Counted from the first letter of the stretch, positions 10,401 through 21,390 are shown. The stretch is 64,000 nucleotides of DNA from Mycobacteroides immunogenum (GCF_001605725.1 NZ_CP011530.1:2976001-3040000); one strand, 5' to 3'. Numbers and translations are program-made. Notes: generated by a model not told the origin, from the letters alone.

Positions 10401-10545
10401 AGGGCTTCGGCACTACGTGACGTGTCCGCTAGCGGAAGCCACTTCGGGTCATCCCTTAGTCCGGGAAGACCTGTCCTAACCTTGGGCGTCTCTCGACGTC
10501 GTCAGATCAGTGGCCTGTATTCACGTAGGAGCCTCACCTAGCAAG
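10401..10545 (-). promoter_or_regulatory. M-box (ykoK) Mg2+ riboswitch
   Basis: Read on the minus strand this contains the three conserved blocks of the M-box aptamer in order: TAGGTGAGGCTCCTACGTGA near the 5' end, ACGTCGAGAGACGCC in the middle, and CACGTAGTGCCGAAGCCC at the 3' end. The closing helix is visible: TACGTGA from the first block pairs with TCACGTA of the last, as CUGUAUGG/CCAUACAG does in Bacillus subtilis ykoK. The element is followed by about 250 nt of leader and then the microprotein, CBS/MgtE_N and Nramp-type genes, so low Mg2+ is predicted to switch the operon on. No intrinsic terminator with a U-run follows; Rho-dependent or translational control is likelier. Confidence 0.88.
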
Positions 10546-10607
10546 GTGCTGAACCGGTAACCATGATGGGCCGGAGAAATCGCCTTGTCAAGCGAGCAAC
10601 GCCCGTG

Positions 10608-11750
10608 TCACGCCTCGGGGAGCTGGTGGCGGCTGACCGGATCGATCTGCCCGATCTCTTTGGCGGCCGACTGCGCCTCGGCGACCGCCGCCGCGGCCTC
10701 CGGGGTCGCCTTGGTCTCGAACCAGCCTGCGACATCGGCCGAATCATCCTCGGGACGTTCGGCGGGCTCGTCGGCCGGAGATGGTTCGTACCGGAACACG
10801 CCGTCGTCACCCGGCGAACCCAGCAGCTTGGTGAACCCCTGCAGCGCAGAGCCGAAGTCGCTGGGAATCAGCCACACCTTGTTGGCCTCCCCCTGAGCCA
10901 TCTTGGGCAGTGTCTGTAAATACTGGTATGCCAACAACTCTGGCGTTGGCTTACCGGATTTCACTGCGGCAAAGACCTTTTCAATCGCCTTGGCCTGTCC
11001 CTGCGCCTGCAGATACTGGGCGGCACGTTCACCTTCGGCACGCAGGATGCGTGACTGCCGGTCTGCCTCGGCAGAAAGAATCGCTGCCTGCTTGGCTCCT
11101 TCCGCCGCCAGAATCTGCGACTGTTTGGCACCCTCGGCCTGCTTGATGGACGCCTCACGCACACCCTCGGCATTCAGGATCATGGCGCGCTTCTCGCGGT
11201 CGGCCTTCATCTGCTTTTCCATGGACTCCTGCACCGACGGCGGCGGATCAATGGACCGCAGCTCCACGCGGGCCACGCGCAGTCCCCAGCGTCCGGTGGC
11301 TTCGTCCAGCACGCCGCGTAGCTGACCATTGATCTGGTCGCGCGAGGTGAGGGTCTGCTCCAGGGTCATACCGCCAACGACATTGCGCAAAGTGGTGGTG
11401 GTGAGCTGCTCCACACCCACGATGTAATTGCTGATCTCGTACACCGCCGCCTGCGGATTGGTGACCTGGAAATAGACCACCGTGTCGATGTTCACCGTCA
11501 GGTTGTCCTCGGTGATCACCGGCTGAGGCGGGAACGACACAACACGTTCACGCAGGTCAACCTTGGCCCGGATGCGGTCGACGAATGGCACCAGGATGGT
11601 CAACTGCCCGCTCACGGTCTTCGAATAGCGACCCAGCCGCTCGATGACCGCGGCTTCAGCTTGCGGGACCAGCGCCACGGATTTCAGCACGATGGTGACG
11701 CCCAGGATGATCAAGACGATCAGGACAAAGACTCCGGCTGCTACGCCCAT
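10608..11750 (-). CDS. SPFH/Band 7 (stomatin-like) membrane protein
   Basis: 380 residues from the ATG at 11750, which has a GAGGGGAG ribosome-binding site 7 nt upstream; an in-frame start at 11792 would add 14 residues lacking any ribosome-binding site. One N-terminal membrane helix (about 2-25) is followed by the SPFH domain (IERLGRYSKTVSGQLTILVPFVDRI and onwards) and a long Ala/Glu/Gln coiled coil around 190-270. It lies 25 nt downstream of an NfeD gene; SPFH/NfeD pairs form membrane microdomain complexes linked to membrane fluidity and protease access. Rv1488 is the counterpart with almost identical length. Confidence 0.9.
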   Translation of the reverse strand: MGVAAGVFVLIVLIILGVTIVLKSVALVPQAEAAVIERLGRYSKTVSGQLTILVPFVDRIRAKVDLRERVVSFPPQPVITEDNLTVNIDTVVYFQVTNPQAAVYEISNYIVGVEQLTTTTLRNVVGGMTLEQTLTSRDQINGQLRGVLDEATGRWGLRVARVELRSIDPPPSVQESMEKQMKADREKRAMILNAEGVREASIKQAEGAKQSQILAAEGAKQAAILSAEADRQSRILRAEGERAAQYLQAQGQAKAIEKVFAAVKSGKPTPELLAYQYLQTLPKMAQGEANKVWLIPSDFGSALQGFTKLLGSPGDDGVFRYEPSPADEPAERPEDDSADVAGWFETKATPEAAAAVAEAQSAAKEIGQIDPVSRHQLPEA

Positions 11751-11775
11751 ACCCGTACTCCCCTCAGTGTGACTC

Positions 11776-12201
11776 TTAGATCTTCTCGACAACCGCGGTG
11801 GCGCCGTCGATTTGCACCACCGTCACGGTCTCGCCTTGCTCGAAGCGACCCGACTTCTCCAGGCTGCGGGCCGACCACATCTCACCGCCCAGCCTGACCA
11901 GCCCATGGAGATCATCGACGGGCTCAATCACAATGGCGCTCTTGCCCTCCAACGCCTTGGCGTTGGTGTGTATGACCGGGCCCGCCGTCAGACGTTTCCG
12001 CAGCGCGGGCCGCACACCCAGCAGCAGCACGACGGCACTGATCACGAAGACCAGCCCCTCGGCCCACAACGGCATGCCGAATGCCCACCCCGCACCGGCC
12101 GTGACCAGCGCCGAACCGCCCAGCATCAACAGGAACATGTCCCCTGTCATCAGCTCGGCGGCCGCGAGCAGGATGCCTGCGACGAGCCACACAATCGGCA
12201 T
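11776..12201 (-). CDS. NfeD-family membrane protein
   Basis: 141 residues: two or three N-terminal membrane helices (MPIVWLVAGILLAAAELMTG, then LLMLGGSALVTAGAGWAFG and LVFVISAVVLLLG) followed by an OB-fold C-terminal domain (EGKSAIVIEPVDDLHGLVRL). This is the short NfeD1b type that partners stomatin-like proteins. It is first of the two-gene operon with the SPFH gene; the transcript is divergent from the hypothetical gene at 12267. Rv1487 is the positional counterpart. Confidence 0.88.
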   Translation of the reverse strand: MPIVWLVAGILLAAAELMTGDMFLLMLGGSALVTAGAGWAFGMPLWAEGLVFVISAVVLLLGVRPALRKRLTAGPVIHTNAKALEGKSAIVIEPVDDLHGLVRLGGEMWSARSLEKSGRFEQGETVTVVQIDGATAVVEKI

Positions 12202-12266
12202 GTATCCACATTAGCCCGCGTGGGCAACTGGTGGGGGCGGTTGCGGCGCCTTAGACTGCGAGCATC

Positions 12267-13094
12267 ATGGCGAATCCGAGTGTGTCCCTGGCGGTGTGGG
12301 CGAGCGCGTGGCTGGCGGGCCGAGCGGCGCCCGATGATGTCATTGATGCGCTCATCGCCTGGGCACCAAGACATTTGGTCACGGCCTACGATGCGGTGGC
12401 GGCGGGCCACACCGGATTGTCCTGGCCGGACATGGACGATAACGGCCCGATCGGCCTCCTGCAGACGATCAGGACCGCTACCGGTCAGCCCCACGGCACG
12501 CCCGACATACAGGTGATCCTGCCCGCACCCGGCGATCCCCGTGGTCTGCCCGCCGGCACTCAATTCCAGCGTGACGCCCTGGAAGCCAGTGAGGCGATCA
12601 TCCTCAGCGATCTTCAGAATGAGTCCACCGCAATAGGATTGGTTCCGGCAGTGGAATATGACGAGGATCGCGACGAAACCACCGGCCTGTCATGGACCGT
12701 ATACTCGCTGCCCACCCATGTCCTCCCGCAAACAGCACCCGATCTCGGGGAAGCCGAGTTCCAACTGCGGCAGGCCGTGCGTACCGCCACCGCGACACTG
12801 GGACGCCTGGACCGCGCCGTGGGCACAACCGATGCCGACCCCCGAGCCCTGGTCGAAGACGTGCTGTCCACGCTCCGCGGGCATCGCCTACCCGACTACG
12901 CACCACACCGCGCGACCCGGGTGCTCGACTCGGCCAATCAGGTGGAGGCCATCGCCACCGCCGCGGCCGAGATCATGGAGCTACCCGGCGCCCTGGACGA
13001 CGGCGCGGTGGCCGATGCGTTGCGGCCGCTCATTGTGGTGGTGCGTGAAGCACGGATGGCAGCGGCCACGGCCATCATCGCGGCGGCGCGCTAG
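12267..13094 (+). CDS. Conserved mycobacterial protein of unknown function
   Basis: A 275-residue soluble, Ala-rich, mostly helical protein without signal peptide or membrane segment. The N-terminal half begins [28 protein letters not shown] recognise no catalytic motif. By gene order it corresponds to Rv1486c, next to ferrochelatase. A TAGACT -10 box (12252-12257) lies 9 nt before the ATG with no ribosome-binding site, so the mRNA is probably leaderless. It converges on hemH, the stops sharing CTAG (13091-13094). Confidence 0.75.
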   Translation: MANPSVSLAVWASAWLAGRAAPDDVIDALIAWAPRHLVTAYDAVAAGHTGLSWPDMDDNGPIGLLQTIRTATGQPHGTPDIQVILPAPGDPRGLPAGTQFQRDALEASEAIILSDLQNESTAIGLVPAVEYDEDRDETTGLSWTVYSLPTHVLPQTAPDLGEAEFQLRQAVRTATATLGRLDRAVGTTDADPRALVEDVLSTLRGHRLPDYAPHRATRVLDSANQVEAIATAAAEIMELPGALDDGAVADALRPLIVVVREARMAAATAIIAAAR

Positions 13095-14113
13095 TCGCCC
13101 CGCGGCTCGCAGCACAGCGGTGAGCACAGGGCCCCGTTCACGCTGAATCCGTATCCGGGGACAGGGTTTACCCCGGTGGCCCGGAGTGCCGGTCTTGCCT
13201 CCTCGACCTCCCCGATCAAGTCGACCGCGAGGCGCGCGAAACGTGCATCGGCTCCCGGTGTGGCCGCCCGCACGAACTCGATACCGTGCTCGTCCGCGTA
13301 CTCACGGGCCTCGTTATCCAAGTCCCAGACCACCTCCAGATGGTCCGACACAAATCCGATGGGCGCGACCACCACCGATCGCGTGCCCTGATCCTTCAGT
13401 GCCGCAAGGTGATCGACAATGTCTGGTTCGAGCCATGGAACCTGGGGCGGGCCTGAGCGTGATTGCCACACCACGTCGTAATCGTGGTGACCGGTTGCGG
13501 CGGCGACCAATTGCGCGAGATAGCGCACTTGCCTGCTATAGAGCTCTGGGCCATGGCGCCGGTCCGCCGCCAGTGGAATGGAGTGCGCGGTGAACACCAG
13601 TCGCGGCTCGCCGTGCAGACGTGCCACGGCAGCGGTGACCGATTCCGCATAGAGCTGCACCAACACCGGATGATCAAAGTATTGGCGAAGTTTCACCAGC
13701 TCCGGCGCCCCGTCGCCCACAGCGGCGCGGGCACGCGCAATGTCCTCCACGTATTGCTTGCAACCCGAGTAGCCGCCCCACGCCGAGGTGGTGAAGACAG
13801 CGGCTCGCCGAATTCCCCTGTCCCGCATCTGCGCAACCGTGTCCTCCACCATGGGATGCCAATTGCGGTTCCCGAAGAACACCGGCAAAGGACGCCCGGC
13901 CAACTCGAGTTGACGCGAGATCTGGTCTATCAGCGCCCGATTGATGCCATTGATGGGAGAGACGCCACCGAAATGAAAGTAGTGCTCGGCAACCTCATCG
14001 AGACGTTCCGGAGGAATACCACGGCCACGCGTGACATTCTCCAGAAACGGCCGAACCTCCTGCGGCCCCTCGGGACCCCCGAAGGACAGCAGCAGCACCG
14101 CGTCAAACTGCAC
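13091..14113 (-). CDS. hemH: Coproporphyrin/protoporphyrin ferrochelatase
   Basis: Inserts Fe2+ into the porphyrin at the end of heme synthesis; in actinobacteria the substrate is coproporphyrin III. The 340-residue protein opens with [24 protein letters not shown] and contains the iron-site His in VFTAHSIP and the later conserved [11 protein letters not shown] segment. Two Cys near the end ([11 protein letters not shown]) fit the [2Fe-2S]-binding C-terminal extension of actinobacterial enzymes. The start is a GTG 9 nt after the inhA stop, so it is cotranscribed with fabG1-inhA, as in M. tuberculosis (hemZ, Rv1485). Confidence 0.95.
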   Translation of the reverse strand: MQFDAVLLLSFGGPEGPQEVRPFLENVTRGRGIPPERLDEVAEHYFHFGGVSPINGINRALIDQISRQLELAGRPLPVFFGNRNWHPMVEDTVAQMRDRGIRRAAVFTTSAWGGYSGCKQYVEDIARARAAVGDGAPELVKLRQYFDHPVLVQLYAESVTAAVARLHGEPRLVFTAHSIPLAADRRHGPELYSRQVRYLAQLVAAATGHHDYDVVWQSRSGPPQVPWLEPDIVDHLAALKDQGTRSVVVAPIGFVSDHLEVVWDLDNEAREYADEHGIEFVRAATPGADARFARLAVDLIGEVEEARPALRATGVNPVPGYGFSVNGALCSPLCCEPRGD

Positions 14114-14122
14114 GACAGCCCA

Positions 14123-14932
14123 CTAGAGCAGCTGGGTGTGCGCGCCGCCGTCGGCGAAGATGATGTCGCCGGTGGTGGCGGGCAGCCAATCGGAAAGCAG
14201 GGCACACACCGTCTTGGCCACCGGCGTCGGATCCTTCATGTCCCAGCCGATCGGGGCCCGCTGGTCCCAGCCGTCCTCCAACACGCTCATCTGTTGGCCG
14301 GCTTCCTCACCCAGCGCGCCACCCACGATGGCACTCATGGCCAACGTCCGGATCGGCCCGGCCGCAACGAGATTCGAACGAACTCCGACCGCTCCCGCCT
14401 CACGCGCGACGAATCGGTTCACCGACTCCAGCGCGCTCTTGGCAACGGTCATCCAGTTGTAGAAGGGCATCGCCCGCGTCGGGTCGAAGTCCATGCCCAC
14501 GATGCTGCCGCCCGGGTTGATGATGGGCAGCAAAGCCTTGGCCAGGGACGCGTACGAAAAGGCGGAGATGTGGAAACCCTTCGCGACGTCCTCGAAAGGA
14601 GCCTCGAAGAACGGATTCAGCCCCATGCCGGTCTGCGGCATGAATCCGATCGAGTGCACGACACCGTCGAGCTTGTTGCCCTCCCCGATCGCCTCGGTGA
14701 CGCGCTCGGCGAGGGAGTCGAGATGCTTCTCGTCCTGCACGTTCAGCTCCAGCAGCGGCGCCGGCTTGGGCAGGCGCTGGGTGATGCGCTCGATGAGCCG
14801 CAACCGGTCGAACCCGGTGAGCACCAGCTCGGCGCCCTGCTCCTGCGCCACCTTCGCGATATGGAATGCGATCGACGAATCGGTGATGATGCCCGTCACC
14901 AGGATCCGCTTGCCCTCGAGTAGTCCTGCCAC
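14123..14932 (-). CDS. inhA: NADH-dependent enoyl-ACP reductase InhA
   Basis: Reduces trans-2-enoyl-ACP in the FAS-II cycle that extends mycolic acid precursors; target of isoniazid-NAD and ethionamide adducts. It is exactly 269 residues, as in M. tuberculosis, and near-identical over long stretches. The catalytic Tyr158 and Lys165 lie in YNWMTVAKS. Positions tied to resistance elsewhere are of the ordinary type: GIITDSSI (Ile21) and HSIGFMP (Ser94). It follows fabG1 by 45 nt and precedes hemH; transcription comes from the fabG1 promoter. Confidence 0.98.
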   Translation of the reverse strand: MAGLLEGKRILVTGIITDSSIAFHIAKVAQEQGAELVLTGFDRLRLIERITQRLPKPAPLLELNVQDEKHLDSLAERVTEAIGEGNKLDGVVHSIGFMPQTGMGLNPFFEAPFEDVAKGFHISAFSYASLAKALLPIINPGGSIVGMDFDPTRAMPFYNWMTVAKSALESVNRFVAREAGAVGVRSNLVAAGPIRTLAMSAIVGGALGEEAGQQMSVLEDGWDQRAPIGWDMKDPTPVAKTVCALLSDWLPATTGDIIFADGGAHTQLL

Positions 14933-14977
14933 GATTCTCCTTAAGTTGTGTTGCCGCTGGTCTTGTCGCTGTGCGCG

Positions 14978-15760
<783 letters not shown>

Positions 15761-15798
15761 AACGACTGGCCCAAGGAATCGGCCCAGCGGGTACCGAA

Positions 15799-16809
15799 TC
15801 AGTTGGGTAGACGCCGGTTGATGACCAGCCCGACAAAAGCCGCCGCCAGCACCAGCAGCGCACCCAGGCGCAGCCAGCCGACGCTCGCGTCGCCCCGGAT
15901 GGTCTCGTAGCCGATCTGCTGCTGCAGGTTGGCGTACACCTCTTTGAGCTGCCCCAGCGTCGATGCCGTGTAGGTTTCGCCGCCGGAAAGCTTGGCCACC
16001 TTCTCCATCATGTCCGGTGCGTACGGGACGTTCTGGCGCTGTCCGTTGATCTCGACGTATCCGTCCTTGGTACCGAACGCGATGGTCGAGATGGGCACCT
16101 GCTGGTCCTTGGCGGTACGCGCGGCGGTGTAGGCGCCCTTCGGGTTGTCCGGGTTGGACGGCACGGTTTCCTTACCGTCGGACATCAGGACGATGCGGGC
16201 CGGTGGCGGTTTGTCGCCACCACCGATGACCGCGCCCACCGTGGCGATGGCCTGTAGTGCCGTGAAGATGCCCTCACCGGTCGCGGTGCGATCGGCGAGC
16301 TGCAGGTTGTCCAGGGCGTTGACGGTGGCGTCGCGGTTCGTGGTCGGCGAGACGAGCACCGTCGCGGTACCCGCGTAGGCAATGAGACCCAGGTTGATGC
16401 CCGGGGTGAGGTTGCGCGCGAACTCCTTGCCGGCTTCCTTCGCGGCACCCAAACGGTTGGGCGCCACATCGGTCGACTCCATGGAACGCGAGACATCGAT
16501 GACGAGCATCACGACGGCGCGGTTACGCGGTATCCGCACGTCGTGCGTCGGGCCGGCCAGGGCGATGGTCAGCACCATCAAACCGACCACCAACAACGCT
16601 GTCGCGGCATGGCGCCACGTCCGGGGACGGGTCGGGGCCACCGAGTCCAGCAATTCGGTGTTCGCGAACCGCAGCACCCGCTTCTGGCGCATGTACTGGG
16701 CCACCACGTAGAGCGCGATCAGGGCCGCAACCAACAGCAGCACCAAGAAGAACCACGGGTGGGCGAAGCCCGTCAATGTCATCGGCCCGAAGAACGGAAC
16801 GTCGTTCAT
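15799..16809 (-). CDS. VWA-domain membrane protein (BatA-like)
   Basis: 336 residues: two N-terminal membrane helices (about 20-40 and 68-88), a periplasmic von Willebrand A domain with the MIDAS motif DVSRS (105-109) and a C-terminal helix ([19 protein letters not shown]). VWA proteins beside MoxR ATPases act in chaperone-like assembly of enzyme or envelope complexes. It overlaps the DUF58 gene by 4 nt in the operon moxR1-DUF58-VWA and lies upstream of fabG1 on the same strand. Rv1481 is the counterpart (335 residues). Confidence 0.9.
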   Translation of the reverse strand: MNDVPFFGPMTLTGFAHPWFFLVLLLVAALIALYVVAQYMRQKRVLRFANTELLDSVAPTRPRTWRHAATALLVVGLMVLTIALAGPTHDVRIPRNRAVVMLVIDVSRSMESTDVAPNRLGAAKEAGKEFARNLTPGINLGLIAYAGTATVLVSPTTNRDATVNALDNLQLADRTATGEGIFTALQAIATVGAVIGGGDKPPPARIVLMSDGKETVPSNPDNPKGAYTAARTAKDQQVPISTIAFGTKDGYVEINGQRQNVPYAPDMMEKVAKLSGGETYTASTLGQLKEVYANLQQQIGYETIRGDASVGWLRLGALLVLAAAFVGLVINRRLPN

Positions 16810-17777
16810 CGCGTCGGCGCCCCCGTTCCGGCGCCCGCACCGCGGCGCTGCTGCGAGACGAATCTCACGATGTCGCTGATCCAGTCACGGTCGGTCCGCA
16901 GGCTCAAAATCGGTGCACCGCAACGACGTAATGTACGTGCCACTTCTTCATGATGCCTTGCCGCGGCCTGCTCAAAATCCCGGCGCAGATTCTCGTCGAT
17001 CCGGTATTCCTTGGTGATGCCCGTCTCGGCGTCCTGCAACAGCACTTCGCCGACATCCGGCAGCTCGACATCACGCGGGTCCAGCACCTCGATACCCAGC
17101 ACCTCATGCCGTCCGCCGATGGCGCGCAGCGGCCGCATCCAATTGATGGGGCCAAGGAAGTCGCTGATGATCACGGCCATACCGCGACGGCGTTCCGGGC
17201 GGCGTAGCGCGTCGATGGCCACCGACAGATCACCGCGCACGCCTTGTGGGGCCTTGGGCATGGTGGCGATGCTGCGCAGAATGTCCTGCTCGTGGGCACG
17301 ACCGGAACGTGCGGGCAACCGAACGATCTTGTCGCCGTTGGCGATGATCGCGCCCAGCCGGTTGCCCCCACCACTGTTGAGGAAGATGATCGCGGCGGCG
17401 GCCGCGACCGCGAGATCACGCTTCTCGCAGTTACTGGTGCCGAAGTCCAGGCTTGCCGACATGTCGACGACCAGCCACGTCTCCAACTCGCGGTCGGCGA
17501 TCATCTGGCGCACGTGCGGGCTCGTCGTCCGTGCCGTCACCGACCAGTCCATCCGCCGTACATCGTCACCGGGCTGATAGAGCCGTGACTCCCCCGGCTC
17601 CGACCCCGGACCGGGGATCAAGCCGAGGTGGTTGCCGTGCAGCACCCCGTCGAGCTTGCGCCGGATCTTCAGTTCCAGAGTCCGCAATGCCGCCGACAGC
17701 TGCGGATCACGGATCTCACCACGACGCAGCGACGGGATGTCTACCGGCCGGCCGGAGGCCGGACTTGCCGTGCTCAC
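16806..17777 (-). CDS. DUF58-domain protein of the MoxR operon
   Basis: 323 residues with the DUF58 signature [20 protein letters not shown] in the N-terminal third, followed by a degenerate VWA-like fold ([12 protein letters not shown]). It is soluble and probably works with the MoxR1 AAA+ ATPase and the VWA protein as a complex. It overlaps both neighbours by 4 nt, which implies fixed stoichiometry. Rv1480 is the counterpart; there it is linked to envelope biology, but I see no catalytic site. Confidence 0.88.
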   Translation of the reverse strand: MSTASPASGRPVDIPSLRRGEIRDPQLSAALRTLELKIRRKLDGVLHGNHLGLIPGPGSEPGESRLYQPGDDVRRMDWSVTARTTSPHVRQMIADRELETWLVVDMSASLDFGTSNCEKRDLAVAAAAAIIFLNSGGGNRLGAIIANGDKIVRLPARSGRAHEQDILRSIATMPKAPQGVRGDLSVAIDALRRPERRRGMAVIISDFLGPINWMRPLRAIGGRHEVLGIEVLDPRDVELPDVGEVLLQDAETGITKEYRIDENLRRDFEQAAARHHEEVARTLRRCGAPILSLRTDRDWISDIVRFVSQQRRGAGAGTGAPTR

Positions 17778-18922
17778 CTGGGTGCGGCGTTATGGCCGGC
17801 CGGGACCGGGTTGTTGGTCCCAACCATCGCCGGCGGCACCGAATTTCCTTGCTGCGGAACAGCATTCACCTGAGGCAGGCCTACCGTCTGCAGAATCCGG
17901 TTGATCGCGGTGTCGGCGGACACCTCGTCGGCCAGCGCGTCGTAGCTCATCACCAGACGGTGGCGCAACACATCCGGGATCACCTCGATGACGTCCTGCG
18001 GAATCACGTAGTCGCGTCCCCGCACCAGCGCCAGCGCACGCGACGAGGCAATGATGCCCAGCGAGGCACGCGGGCTGGCACCGTAGGAGATCCAGTTGGC
18101 GACGTCGCCCAGGCCGAACTGGGCCGGGTTACGGGTGGCCGCGATGACCCGCACCACGTAGTCGACCAGGGCATGGTGCACGAAGTTGTTGGCAGCCAGG
18201 TCCTGCAGGCGCAGCAGTGCATCGGCCGACAGAATCTGCTTGGGCTCCGGCGGCGTGACACCCATCCGGTAGATGATCTCGCGCTCTTCTTCGACCGTCG
18301 GGTAGTCGACATTGATCTTGAACAGGAAGCGGTCGCGCTGCGCCTCGGGCAGCGGGTACACGCCCTCGTTCTCAATGGGGTTCTGGGTCGCCATCACCAG
18401 GAACGGCTTGGGCATCGGGTAGGTCTTGCCGCCGATGGAGACATGCCGTTCGGCCATGACTTCGAGCAACGCCGACTGCACCTTGGCGGGCGCACGGTTG
18501 ATCTCGTCGGCCAGCAGGAAGTTCGCGACCACCGGACCGAGCTCGATATCGAACTCTTCCTTGCCCTGGCGGTAGATGCGGGTACCGATGATATCGGTGG
18601 GCACCAGGTCAGGGGTGAACTGAACACGTGAGAACGAGCCGCCCACCACCTTGGCGAAGGTCTCCACCGCGAGCGTCTTGGCAACGCCGGGCACACCCTC
18701 GAGCAACACGTGCCCCTTGGCCAGCAGGCCGACGAGGATTCGCTCCACGAGCCGGTCCTGGCCCACGATGACGCGCTTTACCTCGAAGATGGCGCGCTCA
18801 AGGTTCTGTACCTCGGCAGCCAGGGCCGGAGATGTCGCACCCTGCGGGGCGGCGTGCGACGCGGGGCCAACGCTTCCGCCGGGGTACCCGGCGCCTCCCC
18901 CTGGCGACCCTGGTGATGACAT
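17774..18922 (-). CDS. moxR1: MoxR-family AAA+ ATPase
   Basis: 382 residues from the ATG at 18922 (MSSPGSPGGG...), which has a GGAGGGAAG ribosome-binding site. Upstream in-frame ATGs at 18982 and 18988 would add a basic KKPPKSMKSSGR extension without a good site. Walker A is GVPGVAKT, Walker B is LLADEIN, and sensor and arginine-finger segments follow (PEAQRDRFLFKINV). MoxR ATPases remodel or load cofactors into partner proteins through DUF58/VWA partners, both encoded directly downstream with 4-nt overlaps. The N-terminal 35 residues are low-complexity Gly/Pro. Rv1479 is the counterpart. Confidence 0.93.
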   Translation of the reverse strand: MSSPGSPGGGAGYPGGSVGPASHAAPQGATSPALAAEVQNLERAIFEVKRVIVGQDRLVERILVGLLAKGHVLLEGVPGVAKTLAVETFAKVVGGSFSRVQFTPDLVPTDIIGTRIYRQGKEEFDIELGPVVANFLLADEINRAPAKVQSALLEVMAERHVSIGGKTYPMPKPFLVMATQNPIENEGVYPLPEAQRDRFLFKINVDYPTVEEEREIIYRMGVTPPEPKQILSADALLRLQDLAANNFVHHALVDYVVRVIAATRNPAQFGLGDVANWISYGASPRASLGIIASSRALALVRGRDYVIPQDVIEVIPDVLRHRLVMSYDALADEVSADTAINRILQTVGLPQVNAVPQQGNSVPPAMVGTNNPVPAGHNAAPR

Positions 18923-19105
18923 CAACTTCCCTCCGGCTCTGCCTGACGATTTCATGCTTTTCGGTGGCTTCTTGGTGGCCATGTCCATACAAGCGACACC
19001 CAACCCTGGGCGGCGCCTTCGGTCCACTATTCCAGCATCCCGGGATTTGGTCCACGTACCCGTTCGCTGGCGCGCCGTTCTAGCTCACCTGAAGGATCAG
19101 AAGAG

Positions 19106-19864
19106 CTACCACGCGATGATGCGAACGGCGTAAGGAGTCATGCCGCCGGTGCGCACCGGAGACACCGTCACCTTGGCGGCACTGCCGCTGGCCTCCAGCA
19201 TCTGACCGTTGCCGAGGTAGATCACCACGTGCTGAGAGCCGCCCGGACCATAGAACAGAAGGTCGCCGCGTTTTGCCTGCGAAACCGGAACCTTTTGCCC
19301 GGCGTTGTACTGATCACCCGAGTACTTCGGCAGTTTCACGCCGGCGGCCGCATAAGAGAACATGGTGAAGCCGGAGCAGTCGAAGCCCACCTTGCCCGAG
19401 TCGTAGTCGACTCCGCCGCTGGGCCCACGCACCGTGCCACCACCCCAGGAATACGGCACGCCGAGCTGGGTTCCGCCTCGCTGAATCACACGCTCCACGG
19501 CGGCGCGGCCGTAGACCAGCGGACGTCCCGCGCCCGCGGACGCGCTGTTGCCACCGATTCCGAGCGCACCCAATGCGGTCTGGCCGACCCCCATGACGCC
19601 GTTCATGATCTTGGTGGGATCCGCACCCTGACTCGGACCGGCGAAGGGCAGCGTGCTGTCGTACTGCCCGCCCGTCGGATTCAGCCCAAGAGCGTTCAGG
19701 AAAGCGGTGCCGACGTTGGGACCGAGCGGGTTCTCGTCGGCCGTGGCCCGTGGGACTCCCATGAACAAGACCAGCGCGACGGCGATGGTCACCGCGATCG
19801 CGGACCGGAGCAGGAACAGTCCCTGCACTTTGAGCACCTTTGCTGCCTTCACCACTTCTACCAC
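19106..19864 (-). CDS. ripB: Peptidoglycan endopeptidase RipB (NlpC/P60)
   Basis: Secreted D,L-endopeptidase that cuts the peptide stem of peptidoglycan. A signal or anchor helix (LFLLRSAIAVTIAVALVLFMG) ends near ATADE, followed by about 85 residues of linker and the C-terminal NlpC/P60 domain with the catalytic Cys in GFDCSGF and His in GSQHVV. The GTG start at 19864 overlaps the ripA stop, so translation is coupled; a GTG at 19855 is an alternative. It lies directly after ripA and before moxR1, as in M. tuberculosis (Rv1478). Confidence 0.93.
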   Translation of the reverse strand: MVEVVKAAKVLKVQGLFLLRSAIAVTIAVALVLFMGVPRATADENPLGPNVGTAFLNALGLNPTGGQYDSTLPFAGPSQGADPTKIMNGVMGVGQTALGALGIGGNSASAGAGRPLVYGRAAVERVIQRGGTQLGVPYSWGGGTVRGPSGGVDYDSGKVGFDCSGFTMFSYAAAGVKLPKYSGDQYNAGQKVPVSQAKRGDLLFYGPGGSQHVVIYLGNGQMLEASGSAAKVTVSPVRTGGMTPYAVRIIAW

Positions 19865-21360
19865 TCAATCATCCGGGTTACATAGGGCGTCATGCCGCTG
19901 GTGCGAACCGGCGACACCTTGACCACGTCGCCGGTGTTCGGCGCTTCGAGCATCTGTCCGTTGCCCAGGTACAGCGCAACGTGCTGACTTGCGTTGGGGC
20001 CGTAGAAGATCATGTCGCCGCGCTTCATTTCCGCGCTGGGCACCTTGCGTCCGGAGTTGTACTGGTATCCGGTGTAGTGCCGCATCCGGATACCCACCGC
20101 GGCGAAGCCGTACATCATCAGCCCGGAGCAGTCGTAGCCGACGGTCCCCGCACCCGAATCGATGCCTCGGGTCGGGCCGTTGTACGAGCCGCCACCCCAG
20201 GAGTACGGCGTGCCCATGGCACTGCCGGCGCGCGCGATCACCCGCTCCACGTTCTCCCGGCCGTAGACCTTCGGGAGGTACTCGCCACCCTCGCCAGAAG
20301 GTGCCGCCGCTGGGGCCGCCTTCGGGCAGAAGATGCCGATCACACCGCATACCGCGGACTGGCCGACATTGGCCGCGGTGTTGCCGATGCCCAACACCAT
20401 GTTGATGGTCTGTGTCGGATCGGTGGGCACGTTGGCGCTGGCGATCATCGGGAGCGTGGTGTCCCATTCGCCGCCGCCCGCGGCCGGAGCCGGGCCCTCG
20501 GTCCACTCATTGCCGTTACCCGCGATGGCGGCACTGGGGTTGATCACCCGTACGGTCGCGGTCGATGCCGCATAGGCCGGACCACGTGCGGCCGCGAGCT
20601 GCGCCTCGGCGCTCTTCTTCTTGGCCGTCAGGTCCGCGGCGACACCCCGCTGCGCTTCGAGCTTCGTCTGGACATCCTTCATCGCGGACACCAGATCGTC
20701 TTGCTGCTGTTGGGCATCCGTGGCCGCCTGGTCGGCCTTCTCTTGGATGGCACGTGCCTGCGACTGCTTGTTGACCTGCTCGGTTCGCGCCCGGCGCAGG
20801 TTGTCCATCACGGTCTGCGAACTCGCCTCGACGCTCTTGGTCACCGAAGCCAGGCGCACCACGTCGTCCGGATTGGTCGCGGTCAGATATGAGGTGGACG
20901 GGCCGGCCATGTAGGTGGCAGCCGCCATCCGATCGAACTTGCCCTGCGCGTCGCCGATGGCATCGTTGGCGGCATCGACGGCCCGTTGGCCCTCGGCGAC
21001 CTGCGCGGCGGCGCTGGCCGCGTTGTCCCGCGCGTCCTGCAGATCCACCAGCCCTTTATTGATGGATTCCTGTTGGGTCTGCACATCGGCGGTCAGCTGT
21101 TCGATCTGCTGGTTCGTGTCGGCCAGTTGCGTGATCAAGGACGCCATGTCGTTCGGCTCGGCCGAGGTGACCGCGACTGTGCCGGGAAACATCATCAGAC
21201 CAGCGACCATCAGCGGCGGCACCGCCAGTGCGGTCGCCACGGTTCGTTTGCCACGGACCGCGAAACGGTCCGCGAAACTCTGCGGGACTGTCTGCTCCAT
21301 TGAGCCTGCCGTCTCTCTGTTCCTGCCAAGCCTCTGCGCTGGTCGAGCCTTCTCGGTCAT
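19858..21360 (-). CDS. ripA: Peptidoglycan endopeptidase RipA (NlpC/P60)
   Basis: 500 residues: a long N-terminus with a signal helix (VATALAVPPLMVAGLMMFPG), a coiled coil over about 70-260 (heptads rich in Ala, Gln, Asp) that covers the active site in the zymogen, a linker, then the NlpC/P60 domain with Cys in GYDCSGL, His in ASQHVALYLG and an acidic or polar third residue in QMLEAP. RipA cleaves septal peptidoglycan for daughter-cell separation. The ATG at 21360 has a GGGGAAGG site; an ATG at 21300 would still keep the signal helix. It is preceded by an unusual AT-rich, repeat-bearing regulatory region. Rv1477 counterpart. Confidence 0.94.
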   Translation of the reverse strand: MTEKARPAQRLGRNRETAGSMEQTVPQSFADRFAVRGKRTVATALAVPPLMVAGLMMFPGTVAVTSAEPNDMASLITQLADTNQQIEQLTADVQTQQESINKGLVDLQDARDNAASAAAQVAEGQRAVDAANDAIGDAQGKFDRMAAATYMAGPSTSYLTATNPDDVVRLASVTKSVEASSQTVMDNLRRARTEQVNKQSQARAIQEKADQAATDAQQQQDDLVSAMKDVQTKLEAQRGVAADLTAKKKSAEAQLAAARGPAYAASTATVRVINPSAAIAGNGNEWTEGPAPAAGGGEWDTTLPMIASANVPTDPTQTINMVLGIGNTAANVGQSAVCGVIGIFCPKAAPAAAPSGEGGEYLPKVYGRENVERVIARAGSAMGTPYSWGGGSYNGPTRGIDSGAGTVGYDCSGLMMYGFAAVGIRMRHYTGYQYNSGRKVPSAEMKRGDMIFYGPNASQHVALYLGNGQMLEAPNTGDVVKVSPVRTSGMTPYVTRMIEW

Positions 21361-21390
21361 CAGCGGCCCTTCCCCGACACGCTCCCAGTT

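Noticed and set aside
10401..10607. The gap before the SPFH gene's 3' end as an unassigned protein-coding stretch
   Set aside because: The short frames here conflict with a clear M-box RNA; the conserved blocks explain the sequence as RNA.
13463..14923. A 486-residue open frame antisense to hemH and inhA
   Set aside because: Both sense genes are unmistakable; the frame crosses their junction and resembles no protein.
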